NCBI RefSeq assembly: GCF_003726035.1
Contig: NZ_QICD01000013.1
Span: 1 to 64,000, forward strand
DNA: 64,000 bases
Source of the DNA: Paraeggerthella hongkongensis
Lineage (GTDB): Bacteria; Actinomycetota; Coriobacteriia; Coriobacteriales; Eggerthellaceae
Direction: 5' to 3'
Positions 16,720 through 25,141 of the stretch are shown in pieces. The position numbers were made by a program, and so were the translations under genes. Within the stretch, counting starts at the first letter, position 1. Each line of letters begins with the position of its first letter. A model generated the notes under the pieces. That model was not told the DNA's origin. It did no database searches and saw only the letters and a program-made list of their open reading frames with translations.

Positions 16720-17994
16720 TTATTCAGCAGCCTTCTTCTTGGCGGCAGCGGCGGCGGCCATCATCTTTTCCATGTTGTACTGGTCTTTATTCCACTGGTC
16801 CTCTTCGGTCACGATGCCCTTTTCGCGCAGCTCGTCGATCTTGGCGTCGTCGAAGCCGTACTCCTTGAGGACTTCGCGGGTGAACTCGCCCGGATAGCCG
16901 CTGGCCTGGAACTCAGCCTCGCCCGAGGAGAAGATGGCGGGAGCCTTCACGATGCCGATGTGCTTGCCCGAGGGATAGTCGATGCCCTGGAAGAAGCCGG
17001 CGTCCCAAGCCTGCTTGTCGTCCTGCAGGTCGGCGAAGTGCTGGCACAGGTCGAACGGGATGTCGGTGGTCATGAGCTTCTCGATGGCCTCGTCGCGGGT
17101 CACGGCAGCCAGCACCTCGGTGATGATCGGGGTGATCTCGGCAGAAGCGGCAAGCGCGGTCTGGTAGTCAGGCCACTTGGCGATGTAGCCCTCGTCCATG
17201 CCGAACGCATGCACGAACTCCGGCCAGGAGTTGTGCCACTGCAGGCCCATAAGCGCGATAGCCTTCTCGTCGGAGCACATGTACGGGCGAGCCAGCGGAA
17301 GCACGGAGTTCGGATCCGTGGGATACTCGTCGCCGTAGGCAGCGGTCACGATGGGCACGCCCACGCTCCACATGCCGGCATGCATGAGCGCCACGTTGAC
17401 GTCCTGGCCCTTGCCGGTGCGCTGCTGCTCCACGTATGCAGCCAGCACGGCCATCGCCAGGTAGGTGCCCGTGGGGATGTCGCCGAAGCCGAAGTACGGG
17501 ATCATGGGGTTGTCGCCCTTGATGGGGCAGTCCAGGTCGTAGCCAGCGCGAGCCGCATAGGAGGCAGCGTCGAAGCCGCCGCGCGGGGCCCACTCGCCCT
17601 TGGTGCCGTAGCCCGAGGTGGAACCGCAGATGATCTTCGGGTTGATGGCGGACAGGCTCTCGTAGTCAAGACCGAGCTTCTTGGAGTCCTTCGGACGCAG
17701 GTGCGACAGGAACACGTCGCAGTCCTTCAGCATTTCCTTCAGGATGGCAAGACCCTCGGGGTTGCGGGTGTCCAGCGTGATGCAGCGCTTGCTGGCGTTG
17801 ATGGAGTCCCAACCAGCCTGGTCGCCGTTGTAGATATGACGTGCAAGACCGATACCGCGGTTGCTGTCGCCAGTGGGCGGCTCAACCTTGATGACGTCGG
17901 CACCCCACTCGCCCAGGATGCGGCCGCCCATGGGAGCTGCCATGAACGCGGCGATCTCGATAACCTTCATGCCTTCCAGTAGTTTCAGAGCCAT
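16720..17994 (-). CDS. Class III (CaiB/BaiF family) CoA transferase
   Basis: A 424-residue formyl-CoA-transferase-fold enzyme. N-terminal EIAAFMAAPMGGRILGEWGADVIKVEPP is the family CoA-binding signature; D142 in GGFDAASYAARAG occupies the place of the catalytic aspartate that forms the acyl anhydride. It would move CoA between the product and substrate acids, saving ATP once the ligase has primed the pathway. The C-terminus has an Ala/Lys-rich tail. A good ribosome binding site (GAGGAGG) precedes the ATG. Confidence 0.93.
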   Translation of the reverse strand: MALKLLEGMKVIEIAAFMAAPMGGRILGEWGADVIKVEPPTGDSNRGIGLARHIYNGDQAGWDSINASKRCITLDTRNPEGLAILKEMLKDCDVFLSHLRPKDSKKLGLDYESLSAINPKIICGSTSGYGTKGEWAPRGGFDAASYAARAGYDLDCPIKGDNPMIPYFGFGDIPTGTYLAMAVLAAYVEQQRTGKGQDVNVALMHAGMWSVGVPIVTAAYGDEYPTDPNSVLPLARPYMCSDEKAIALMGLQWHNSWPEFVHAFGMDEGYIAKWPDYQTALAASAEITPIITEVLAAVTRDEAIEKLMTTDIPFDLCQHFADLQDDKQAWDAGFFQGIDYPSGKHIGIVKAPAIFSSGEAEFQASGYPGEFTREVLKEYGFDDAKIDELREKGIVTEEDQWNKDQYNMEKMMAAAAAAKKKAAE

Positions 17995-18034
17995 GATGCT
18001 TCCTCCTCTTTCTCAGGATGGATGTTTCGGCGAT

Positions 18035-18145
18035 ACCCCGACCGTTCGGGGTCGTCATGCACGGGGCGGTGCCCCGCAGAAACCAAAGGGTGGTGGCGCG
18101 ATTCTCATATGCGATGCCGGGCCGCGCGCCCGAACCCGGCATCGC
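18035..18145 (-). other. Three consecutive hairpins between MFS and CoA-transferase genes
   Basis: Stem 1: ACCCCGA/TCGGGGT (18035-18052). Stem 2: CGGGGC/GCCCCG with a 3-base loop (18062-18076). Stem 3: GCGATGCCGGG/CCCGGCATCGC, 11 bp (18111-18121 and 18135-18145). All are perfect. They fill most of the 164-base intercistronic spacer and lack U-tracts on the minus strand. Confidence 0.6.
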
Positions 18146-18158
18146 GCACGTGGTGCGG

Positions 18159-19451
18159 TTATGCCTTCGGCATCCACATGGCCTGGACCTTCTTGCCGGT
18201 CTTGAAGGCCATGATCATGGAGATGGCGCAGACAACGATGAAGCCGAGGATCATGATGAGGGCCGGAGTGAAGCTGCCCGTGGCGTCGTAGATGAAGCCG
18301 TACGCCGGGATGAGGATCATGGAACCGATGCCCGTGGCCATCATGACGATGCCGTAGATGGAGCCGAACTCCTTCTGGCCGAACAGCGTGCCCAGAACCA
18401 GCGGGCCGATAACGCCCAGGGTGGCGGACAGGCAGCCGTAGAAGAACAGAGAGCCGAAGAACATGTACAGGTTCGTGCGGAAGAAGATCAAGCCGACCAG
18501 CGCGATGATGCCGCAGGCGCAAGCAACCATCGTGGCCTTCAGGGGGCCCAGCTTGTCGGAGATCGTACCGAACACGATAGCGGCGATAGCCGTGCCAATC
18601 ATGTACGCCGTCATGGCGAAGCCGCTGGTCACGGTGTCGAAGCCGGCCTCAATGGCAAGCGTGGGAACAATGGAGGCGAACGCCAGCGTGCCGGTGAGCA
18701 GCACCATGAAGATGAAGAAGAACCAGAACGTCGGGGTCTTCAGAGCTTGCTTGGAGGTCAAACCGGGCAGGTTCTTGGCAGCGGCGGCAGCGGCGGCCGG
18801 GTCGGCAGCCTGAGCCTTCGCATCCTCTTCGGTAGCGCCCAAGGGCAGCGTGTTCTTCTGCTCGGGAGTGCGGAACAAGAACAGCGCAGCCGGGATGACG
18901 ACCACGAGAGCGAGCACGCCCAGCACGATGTAGCCCATGCGCCAACCGGACGAAGCGATGATGGAGGAAACGACCGGCGAGAGGACGGCGGAGCAGATGG
19001 CGACGAAGCTCATCATGATGCCCATGGCCAGGCCGTTCTTATCCTTGAACCAGCGGTTGATCATCATGGGACCCACCAGCTGGGTCACGAACACCGAGCC
19101 GAACGCCATGAGCGCAGCCAGTGCGTAGAAGCCCCACACGGCGTCGACCAGGGACAACGCCCCGAAGGCGCCCGCCTGGACGATAACGCCCACGATGGTG
19201 ACAATGCGAATATCGAACTTGTCCAGCAAACGACCCGCAAACGGGCTCCAGAACATGGTGACGAGAGCGGAAATGGACGACATCATCGCCACTTCACCCA
19301 CGCCGATATGCATATCAGCGCTGATGGGCTGGAAGAACAGACCCATGCCGCTGTTGATGCCGCCACGGCACAGACCCATCATCAGCAAAACGCCGACGAG
19401 GACGAACCATGCGAAGTGAATCCCCTTTTTCTTGGCTGTATCAGTAGCCAT
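18159..19451 (-). CDS. MFS transporter, oxalate/formate antiporter (OFA) family
   Basis: A 430-residue protein with 12 predicted transmembrane helices and a cytoplasmic Ala-rich loop (about 215-235) between helices 6 and 7. GGINSGMGLFFQPISADM and WFKDKNGLAMGIMMS are typical of the OFA family of carboxylate exchangers. It is the first gene of the CoA operon and most likely imports the acid, or exchanges substrate acid for product acid. Its start has AGGAGGTAAT upstream. Confidence 0.9.
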   Translation of the reverse strand: MATDTAKKKGIHFAWFVLVGVLLMMGLCRGGINSGMGLFFQPISADMHIGVGEVAMMSSISALVTMFWSPFAGRLLDKFDIRIVTIVGVIVQAGAFGALSLVDAVWGFYALAALMAFGSVFVTQLVGPMMINRWFKDKNGLAMGIMMSFVAICSAVLSPVVSSIIASSGWRMGYIVLGVLALVVVIPAALFLFRTPEQKNTLPLGATEEDAKAQAADPAAAAAAAKNLPGLTSKQALKTPTFWFFFIFMVLLTGTLAFASIVPTLAIEAGFDTVTSGFAMTAYMIGTAIAAIVFGTISDKLGPLKATMVACACGIIALVGLIFFRTNLYMFFGSLFFYGCLSATLGVIGPLVLGTLFGQKEFGSIYGIVMMATGIGSMILIPAYGFIYDATGSFTPALIMILGFIVVCAISMIMAFKTGKKVQAMWMPKA

Positions 19452-19914
19452 TGATTACCTCCTGTTGCGCGGACGCGTCCCCCTCCGGGTTCGTGTCCAA
19501 CATTGCTTCCAACGTTGTAGTACGTTTTCCACTCTGCGAATAAAGCTGCACGTCGCCGCGAATCCTGCAAGATCGCTCGACGCAAAGTTTGATTCGCAGA
19601 CGGCACCGTGACATGCCCCATGCACGGTGGCCGGCCTTCCAGGAGCGTATGGCTGAAGTCCCTAACCTATGAGTAGGATGGTCAAAACACGCGAAGTGAC
19701 CTGCCAGTCGCCGAAATCGGCGGCATCTGAACAAGTTTCGTCTATACTTTGCGGTATCGATTCCTATGGCTTGGATCGGTCAGGGGGTAGGCCGGTTCGT
19801 CTCCGGGAAGGTGTGGCGCTGCTACGCCATACCTTCAACCCCTTTCTCTAGGCAGTCCGAATACAACATGGCCCGGCTCCCGAAGAAGGGCGCACGTGAC
19901 CAAGGCATGCCTCG

Positions 19915-20169
19915 TCAAGCTATGAAAATGAAGAGTTTGGTCGCAGATGCTTCGCCGTAGTTAGCAGACGAGCAAGAAACGCGACGCGTTTGAAGTTGAT
20001 TTGAAAACAGAGCGGTTTCTTTCGGAAGCGTGAAACGCGAGAAGAACGCTTTGAACTGGCGAGGGCAAATCCTGCGGTTCCAGGCCCACTTGCTCATAAG
20101 CATGCCCATCTTGGCTTGCCGTAAGCGATGGTTACGCTTGATATGCGACTTGACATCAAGAACGAACAT
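19915..20169 (-). CDS. Possible small basic protein (84 residues)
   Basis: A frame starting MFVLDVKSHIKRNHRLRQAK with AGGGGA at good spacing from its ATG and a consensus promoter 60 bases upstream. It is rich in Arg/Lys/Phe and has no recognised domain. Codon choice is unlike the neighbouring genes, so it may be only a leader ORF or spurious. It ends 463 bases before the OFA transporter gene on the same strand. Confidence 0.3.
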   Translation of the reverse strand: MFVLDVKSHIKRNHRLRQAKMGMLMSKWAWNRRICPRQFKAFFSRFTLPKETALFSNQLQTRRVSCSSANYGEASATKLFIFIA

Positions 20170-20227
20170 ATCAGTCCCCTAGAACGTTGCCCAGAGTCGA
20201 GGCCCGTTGCCTCGATCGATGGGTCAT

Positions 20228-20256
20228 ATAGTATCTACCGCTTCGTAATACGTCAA
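20228..20256 (-). promoter_or_regulatory. Sigma70-type promoter, minus strand
   Basis: Read on the minus strand: TTGACG (20251-20256), a 17-base spacer, then TACTAT (20228-20233). A short inverted repeat AACAT/ATGTT (20255-20272) overlaps the -35 box and could be an operator. The transcript would run through a hairpin (20197-20215) and toward the CoA operon. Confidence 0.55.
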
Positions 20257-20721
20257 CATGTAATTTTATGTTCTTAAAAATATGTAGTAACTAAAGTATT
20301 ACTGAAACGAGGTTCTGTCAAAACAAACGAGTTTTGCTGATCCTCGAATCAGGATAAATACAGCAAGCAGCGCTCTGACCAGGCATGATGAAAAACGCCC
20401 CTTGGCAACCTGCCTGCGAGAGACGAAAAATCGCCGCAAAACTCGTCCGTTTTGGCAGGATCGAAAAACCCTGCGGCCAGATCGCCTCCGGTATGCGACC
20501 GGCAAGACCGGCAAGGCCGACGAGGCTGGCCGGGCTGCCGCTTCAGACGGGCGCGTTGCTTGCGGAGCGAACGCTGCCGCTCTACGGCGGGAACGCCGAG
20601 GCAGTTGCAGACATAGACTGAAGCATGCGCGGTCAAGTTCGCCTCTTTAACCGGTCCCGCCCCTGCGTTTGGGGAGGCTCCGCGCACAGGCGGCGAAGCC
20701 TCCTTCGATACATAGAAAAGC

Positions 20722-22302
20722 CTACAGCATCAAATCGCCGACGGCTTTCACGCGGATGCACAGCGCATCGCCCAGGTACGCCATGGGGATGTCCTCCACG
20801 TCGACCACTTCCACGGTGTCGGGATTGGCGCCCGCTTCGATAGCCTCGTCGCATGCGCGCTGCTTCGACTCGGCAAGCGCTTGGTCGCGCGGCGTCTCGG
20901 ACAGCGAGAACACCTTGGCTATCTGGCCGGACACCTGCGCAATGGCCGAGCCCACGGCATTCGCCACGCCGAAGTTCTGCGGACGCAGCACCTGACCCGC
21001 GCCCTCAAGCTCCTCAGGCGAAAGAATGGAGCCGCCGCCTACCAGGATGACGGTCACGTCGCCGGCCGAGGTCTTCATGGCATCCACGGCGTCTTCGATG
21101 ATGCGCTTGATCTCGGCGTACGCCGCATCCACCAGCGCAGCGTCCAGGTGCGCCACCTTCGCAGGGTCGCCCACGCCATCGGCCAGCCCCTTGGCCACCA
21201 CGATGTCGGTAGCGGTCAGCGTCTGACCGCCGAAGCACAGCGCCTCGCGCGTCACCTTGTAGCCCACGCTGTCGGGGCCCACGGTCACGCGACCGTCGTC
21301 CGCCTGTCGCACCAGCGAGCCGCCGCCCAGACCCACGGACACCAAGTCGGGCATGCGGAAGTTCGTGCGCACGTCGCCGATCTCCACAGCCACCATGCTC
21401 TCGCGCGGGAAGCCGTGCGCCAGCACGCCCACATCGGTGGTGGTGCCGCCAATGTCCACCACCACAGCATCCTTCTCCTGCGTCAGGAAGGACGCGCCGC
21501 GGATGGAGTTCGTGGGACCGCAGGCGATGGTGAAGATGGGATAGCGCTTGGCGTAGTCCACCGACATGAGCGTGCCGTCGTTCTGCCCCAGGTACACCGC
21601 CACGTCGGCCAAGCCCTCGGAAGCCAGCGCGGCCTCGAAGCTATCGGCCGTCGTGCGCGCCACGTCGTAGAGCGCGGCGTTCAAGATGGATGCGTTCTCG
21701 CGCTCCAAGAAGCCGAGCGACCCGATTTCGGAAGACAGCGTAACAGGGAAGTCCTCGCCCAGCTCTTCGCGCAGCACCGCTGCAGCGCGCTTCTCATGCG
21801 CGTCGGAAACGGGAGAGAACACGCTGGTCACGGCAACGGACTCGAAGCCCTCTTCGCGAACGACGCGCGCGACCTCGCGAATCTCGTCCTCGCTGAGGGG
21901 GCTGATCTCGCGGCCGTCGAACTCGTTTCCGCCATGCACCAAGAAATCGCGTACGCGCATGGCGCTCTTCAGCTCGTCGGGCCAGTCGGCCATGCAGCTG
22001 ATGGCCGTGGTGGCCGGCGCGCCCACGCGCAAAGCCGCCACCTTGTTGAGGCGCTTGCGCTCCACGATGGCGTTCGTGCAATGCGTGGTGCCCAGCATGG
22101 CGAAGCCGATGTTCTGGGCGGCCTCCAGGCCGATCTGCGAGATCACTTCGTGCATGGCCGCAACGATGCCGCTCATGACGTCTTCAGTGGTGGGGCTTTT
22201 GGTGGCGGCGACCAGCTTCAGGTCGCCGTCGATGATGACCGCGTCGGTATTCGTACCGCCAACGTCGATGCCCAAGCGCCACGTGCGCAACTGATGTGCC
22301 AT
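20722..22302 (-). CDS. Hydantoinase/oxoprolinase-family protein (HyuA-like)
   Basis: A 526-residue protein with the sugar-kinase/actin-like ATP-binding fold of the HyuA/acetone-carboxylase family. The phosphate-binding motif GIDVGGTNTD is at about 11-20 and a second, VDIGGTTTDVGVLA, in the middle. Typical HyuA hydantoinases or 5-oxoprolinases use ATP to open a cyclic amide or activate a ketone, usually with a second HyuB subunit; no HyuB is here. Its ATG overlaps the DUF917 stop (TAATG), a common HyuA-DUF917 pairing of unknown function. Confidence 0.88.
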   Translation of the reverse strand: MAHQLRTWRLGIDVGGTNTDAVIIDGDLKLVAATKSPTTEDVMSGIVAAMHEVISQIGLEAAQNIGFAMLGTTHCTNAIVERKRLNKVAALRVGAPATTAISCMADWPDELKSAMRVRDFLVHGGNEFDGREISPLSEDEIREVARVVREEGFESVAVTSVFSPVSDAHEKRAAAVLREELGEDFPVTLSSEIGSLGFLERENASILNAALYDVARTTADSFEAALASEGLADVAVYLGQNDGTLMSVDYAKRYPIFTIACGPTNSIRGASFLTQEKDAVVVDIGGTTTDVGVLAHGFPRESMVAVEIGDVRTNFRMPDLVSVGLGGGSLVRQADDGRVTVGPDSVGYKVTREALCFGGQTLTATDIVVAKGLADGVGDPAKVAHLDAALVDAAYAEIKRIIEDAVDAMKTSAGDVTVILVGGGSILSPEELEGAGQVLRPQNFGVANAVGSAIAQVSGQIAKVFSLSETPRDQALAESKQRACDEAIEAGANPDTVEVVDVEDIPMAYLGDALCIRVKAVGDLML

Positions 22303-23420
22303 TATGCCTGCACCTCCTGGGTTTTCGTCGCCTGAGCCGCGGCCACGCGCTCCTCAAGCGGCACGTAGTCGATGTCGTAGCCGAACGCGCGCGGGCCAAC
22401 CACGGCCAAGCCCTCGGGCGTGCGCCATTGCGGAGCGCACGGCATGCCCACCACGACCACGCGAGCGCCGTACTTGAGGCCCTCCGTGGTGACGGGCGCG
22501 CCGGACTCCATGTCCAGCGACATGATGAGGTCGGGCGACGTGGTGACCGGCTGGCCGTCGCGCAACGCGATGAGGTTCTCGTTCTGGAACTCGATGATCA
22601 GCTGGCTACCCTTGTCCTCGTCCAGGCCGTCCACGATGGCGCGCCCGCGCACGAACATGCCGTCGGTCTTGCGCTCCACGTCCACCACTTTGCCGCGGAA
22701 CAGGCGGAAGCCCTTGGTCACGCGCAGCACGGCGTCGATGGGATCGGCGTGCTGGTCGCGCGCCTCGCGCATGGTGCGGCCGATTTCCTCGCACAGCGTG
22801 GGGGTGTCGGGAATGCAGAAGTCCTTGAGCTGCTTGCCCGTGCACGGGTACGAGGCCAAGATGGTGTAGCCGCCCATGACCGACGTGGCCTGGCGCGCGA
22901 TGCGCTCGAGCCAGCGATCGTCGATGCCGCGCACCGTGACGGTGTTGCCCTTCTCGTCGGCGAGCACCGCCGGCTGGCCCTTCACGCCGTTGATGCCCAG
23001 CGTGGTCATTTGCAGTTCGGGGAACGCGCGGCCCATGAGGTCGCAGTCCACCACGGGAATCTGGCGCGTCGCGCCCAGGATGAACGGGATGGTCGAGTTC
23101 ACGCCGCCCGCTTCGACGGCGTAGATGGCATACGGTTCCTGACCCAGTTCCTTCACCAGTTCGTCGTACGTGGCCATCGGCTCGGCGCCGCTGCAGATCT
23201 TCTCCACCATGATAGTGGGCGCGCCCATCATCTGGGACACGCACACCACGGCATCGTCAGGAACCTCGTCAGGCGAGATAAGCTCGACTTCGCCGTATTT
23301 CTTGATGGCCTCGATGGCCATCAGCTTGCCAACATAGGGGTCGCCGCCCCCGCCAGCGCCAAGGACGGTTGCGCCAAGCGCCATGTCCTCGATCTCTTTG
23401 ATGCCGATTTTTCTCCTCAT
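22302..23420 (-). CDS. DUF917 domain protein
   Basis: A 372-residue soluble protein. The glycine-rich start ATVLGAGGGGDPYVGK and the region VDCDLMGRAFPELQM are diagnostic of DUF917, a family often encoded beside HyuA-like ATPases and thought to take part in hydantoin- or amino-acid-derived catabolism. It is co-transcribed with the HyuA-like gene (one-base overlap). It is divergent from the DUF1177 gene across a 580-base spacer. Confidence 0.88.
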   Translation of the reverse strand: MRRKIGIKEIEDMALGATVLGAGGGGDPYVGKLMAIEAIKKYGEVELISPDEVPDDAVVCVSQMMGAPTIMVEKICSGAEPMATYDELVKELGQEPYAIYAVEAGGVNSTIPFILGATRQIPVVDCDLMGRAFPELQMTTLGINGVKGQPAVLADEKGNTVTVRGIDDRWLERIARQATSVMGGYTILASYPCTGKQLKDFCIPDTPTLCEEIGRTMREARDQHADPIDAVLRVTKGFRLFRGKVVDVERKTDGMFVRGRAIVDGLDEDKGSQLIIEFQNENLIALRDGQPVTTSPDLIMSLDMESGAPVTTEGLKYGARVVVVGMPCAPQWRTPEGLAVVGPRAFGYDIDYVPLEERVAAAQATKTQEVQA

Positions 23421-23538
23421 GGTGCATGAGCCCTTTCTTCGCGCGCCATCGACACAGCAAATCTGTCATTCGAATTGTAATAGAGCAGGCCGACAACAAA
23501 GGCGCCGAACCTGCAAAGTGCTCAAACAAGCCGCGTTT

Positions 23539-23635
23539 CTGCGCCTTGCGCGGGCGCGCGGGCAGGCGGCAGACGTCGATGCTCGCCAGATTCGCCGGCT
23601 TGATCTGCGCCTTGCGCGGGCGCGCGGGCAGGCGG
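23539..23635. repeat. 31-bp perfect direct repeat, two copies
   Basis: Copies at 23539-23569 and 23605-23635 are identical over 31 bases; each contains CTTGCGCGGGCGCGCGGGCA. They are 66 bases apart start to start. The intervening 35 bases are not related to a third copy, so this is not a CRISPR array. Confidence 0.85.
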
Positions 23636-23927
23636 GGTGACGACGCGGCGCGGGCGCCCCTCCCGCCCCCGCCATCCGGCAAGGCTGCATCGCATCGATT
23701 TTTGCTTCCGTTTTCGATCGGCTCCTTGCAAGTTGCCCGCATTGCTTCCATACTTGCTGCATGTGATTTCGAGCGCACCGTTCTTGCCGCAGCCCGCAAG
23801 CGCGATACCGCCAGATCAAAGGGAATCGAAGGCTTATCGGCTGCCGTACGGCATCGTGTTCACACGCCAACAACCAGACCTAGCAGGGACCGGCGACAAC
23901 CGCGCCGGACGGCGACCGCAGGAAACA

Positions 23928-23962
23928 ATACCGATTGGCGCGCAACCAGCGCCAATCGGTAT
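23928..23962. promoter_or_regulatory. 13-bp palindrome upstream of the DUF1177 gene
   Basis: ATACCGATTGGCG (23928-23940) and its exact complement (23950-23962) are separated by 9 bases and end 28 bases before the ribosome binding site AAGGAG (23991-23996). It is either a dyad operator or a leader hairpin controlling DUF1177 and the genes after it. Confidence 0.6.
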
Positions 23963-24001
23963 ACACCACAGTTTGCAAAACCGAACGAACAAGGAGCCAC
24001 C

Positions 24002-24967
24002 ATGATCCTGAAGCACCTGATCGAACTGTACGATCTTTTGGACTCGCCCGCCGCAAGCGGGCAGGTCGCCGTGGACTACCTGCGCGGCATCGATCCCGCT
24101 TGCGATGCGGAAACCTACGTGCTGGAAGGCCCCAAGGGCGCTACCGACATGGTGCGCGTGCGCATCCCGGGTTCCCGCGGCCGAACGGCTGGCGGCGACG
24201 CCCCCACCATCGGGCTGCTGGGGCGTCTGGGCGGGCTGGGCGCGCGCCCCGAACGCATCGGCTTCGTCTCGGACGGCGACGGCGCATTGACGGCGCTGGC
24301 CTGCGCGGCGAAGCTGCTGTCCATGCATGCGCGCGGCGACGTGCTGCCCGGCGACGTGTTCATCTCCACCCACGTATGCCCGCATGCTCCCACGTTCCCG
24401 CACGAACCCGTGGCGTTTATGGGCTCGCCCGTGGCAACCGCCGACGTCAACCGTGAAGAAGTGGGCGGCGCCGACGCGCTCGACGCCGTGCTGGTGGTGG
24501 ACACCACGAAGGGCAACCGCATCATGAACGAACGCGGCTTCATGATCTCCCCCACCGTCAAGCAAGGCTGCATCCTTCGCGTGAGCGAAGACCTGGTGTC
24601 GCTTGTTGAGATAGCAACCGGCCGTCGCGCGCGCACGTTCCCGCTGACCATGGCGGACATCACGCCGTACGGAAACGGCCTGTACCACCTGAACTCCATC
24701 CTTCAACCTTGCACGGCAACCGACGCGCCCGTGGTAGGCGTGGCCATCACCACCGAAACGGCGGTACCCGGTTGTGCGACCGGGGCCACGCACCTGACCG
24801 ACCTGGACGAAGCGGGCTCGTTCATGATCGAAGCGGCCAAGGCCTTCGGCGCGGGCAAGTGCTCTTTCTACGACGCCGACGAGTACGCCCGATTCGTAGA
24901 GCGTTACGGGTCGATGGCGCACCTGCAAGGCATGGGCTCTCTGCCCGCCGTGGATCCACAGGCCTAA
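24002..24967 (+). CDS. DUF1177 family protein
   Basis: A 321-residue soluble protein of the DUF1177 family, recognisable by ISTHVCPHAPTFPHEPVAFMGSPV in the middle and TTKGNRIMNERGF. Family members are frequently next to DUF917, HyuA-like and M29-type peptidase genes, as here, and have no established reaction; the conserved His/Cys residues would allow metal binding. The frame is open far upstream, but the ATG at 24002 is set by AAGGAG five bases before it. Confidence 0.82.
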   Translation: MILKHLIELYDLLDSPAASGQVAVDYLRGIDPACDAETYVLEGPKGATDMVRVRIPGSRGRTAGGDAPTIGLLGRLGGLGARPERIGFVSDGDGALTALACAAKLLSMHARGDVLPGDVFISTHVCPHAPTFPHEPVAFMGSPVATADVNREEVGGADALDAVLVVDTTKGNRIMNERGFMISPTVKQGCILRVSEDLVSLVEIATGRRARTFPLTMADITPYGNGLYHLNSILQPCTATDAPVVGVAITTETAVPGCATGATHLTDLDEAGSFMIEAAKAFGAGKCSFYDADEYARFVERYGSMAHLQGMGSLPAVDPQA

Positions 24968-25045
24968 ACTCGCTGCAGCTGAAACGGATGCCCGCGAACG
25001 ACGATGCTTCGAGCAAAGTCGCTTCGCGGGCATCGCCGCTTGCAA

Positions 25046-25105
25046 GCATCTTCGCCCGAAACGTACGCTTTTCCGCCTGAAAACGTACGTTTCGGGCGAA
25101 GATGC
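25046..25105. repeat. 22-bp perfect hairpin between DUF1177 and peptidase genes
   Basis: Arms 25046-25067 and 25084-25105 are perfectly complementary over 22 bases; with one bulged C the stem continues through four T-A pairs. The apex reads TTTTCCGCCTGAAAA, nearly the same as the hairpin at 7590-7647. It is within the 174-base spacer of a same-strand gene pair, so it could attenuate or process the transcript. Confidence 0.88.
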
Positions 25106-25141
25106 GAACGAACAGAGACGCATCAACTCGAAAGGCTGCTT

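Larger units (their letters stand above)
19452..20721. other. 1.27-kb region without a clear gene
   Basis: No frame in this stretch shows a recognisable domain or the codon bias of the neighbours. It contains a strong minus-strand promoter (20228-20256), a small hairpin TCGAGGC/GCCTCGA (20197-20215), one weak candidate ORF (19915-20169) and an AT-rich patch around 20225-20300. Most likely it is the long leader/regulatory zone of the CoA operon, or the remains of a lost gene. Confidence 0.5.
23421..24001. other. 580-bp divergent intergenic region with repeats
   Basis: This spacer must hold the promoters for the leftward DUF917-HyuA pair and the rightward DUF1177 gene. It contains a 31-bp direct repeat (see 23539-23635) and a 13-bp palindrome next to the DUF1177 ribosome binding site (23928-23962). 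The open frames crossing it lack gene-like features. Confidence 0.5.

Noticed and set aside
15460-17982. 840-codon plus-strand open frame
   Set aside because: It is the antisense shadow of the acyl-CoA dehydrogenase and CoA transferase genes; its His/Val/Arg-rich product has no family signature, as expected from high-GC reverse frames.
18018-19454. 478-codon His/Asp/Gly-rich frame
   Set aside because: Antisense of the OFA transporter gene; low-complexity composition typical of a shadow.
20349-20687. Overlapping 78-112 codon frames between the OFA operon and HyuA
   Set aside because: Frames on both strands overlap, products are Arg/Ala-rich and lack start signals; no support for a gene.
23539-23635. 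CRISPR array
   Set aside because: Only two repeat copies, very GC-rich, no third unit, no cas genes in the window.
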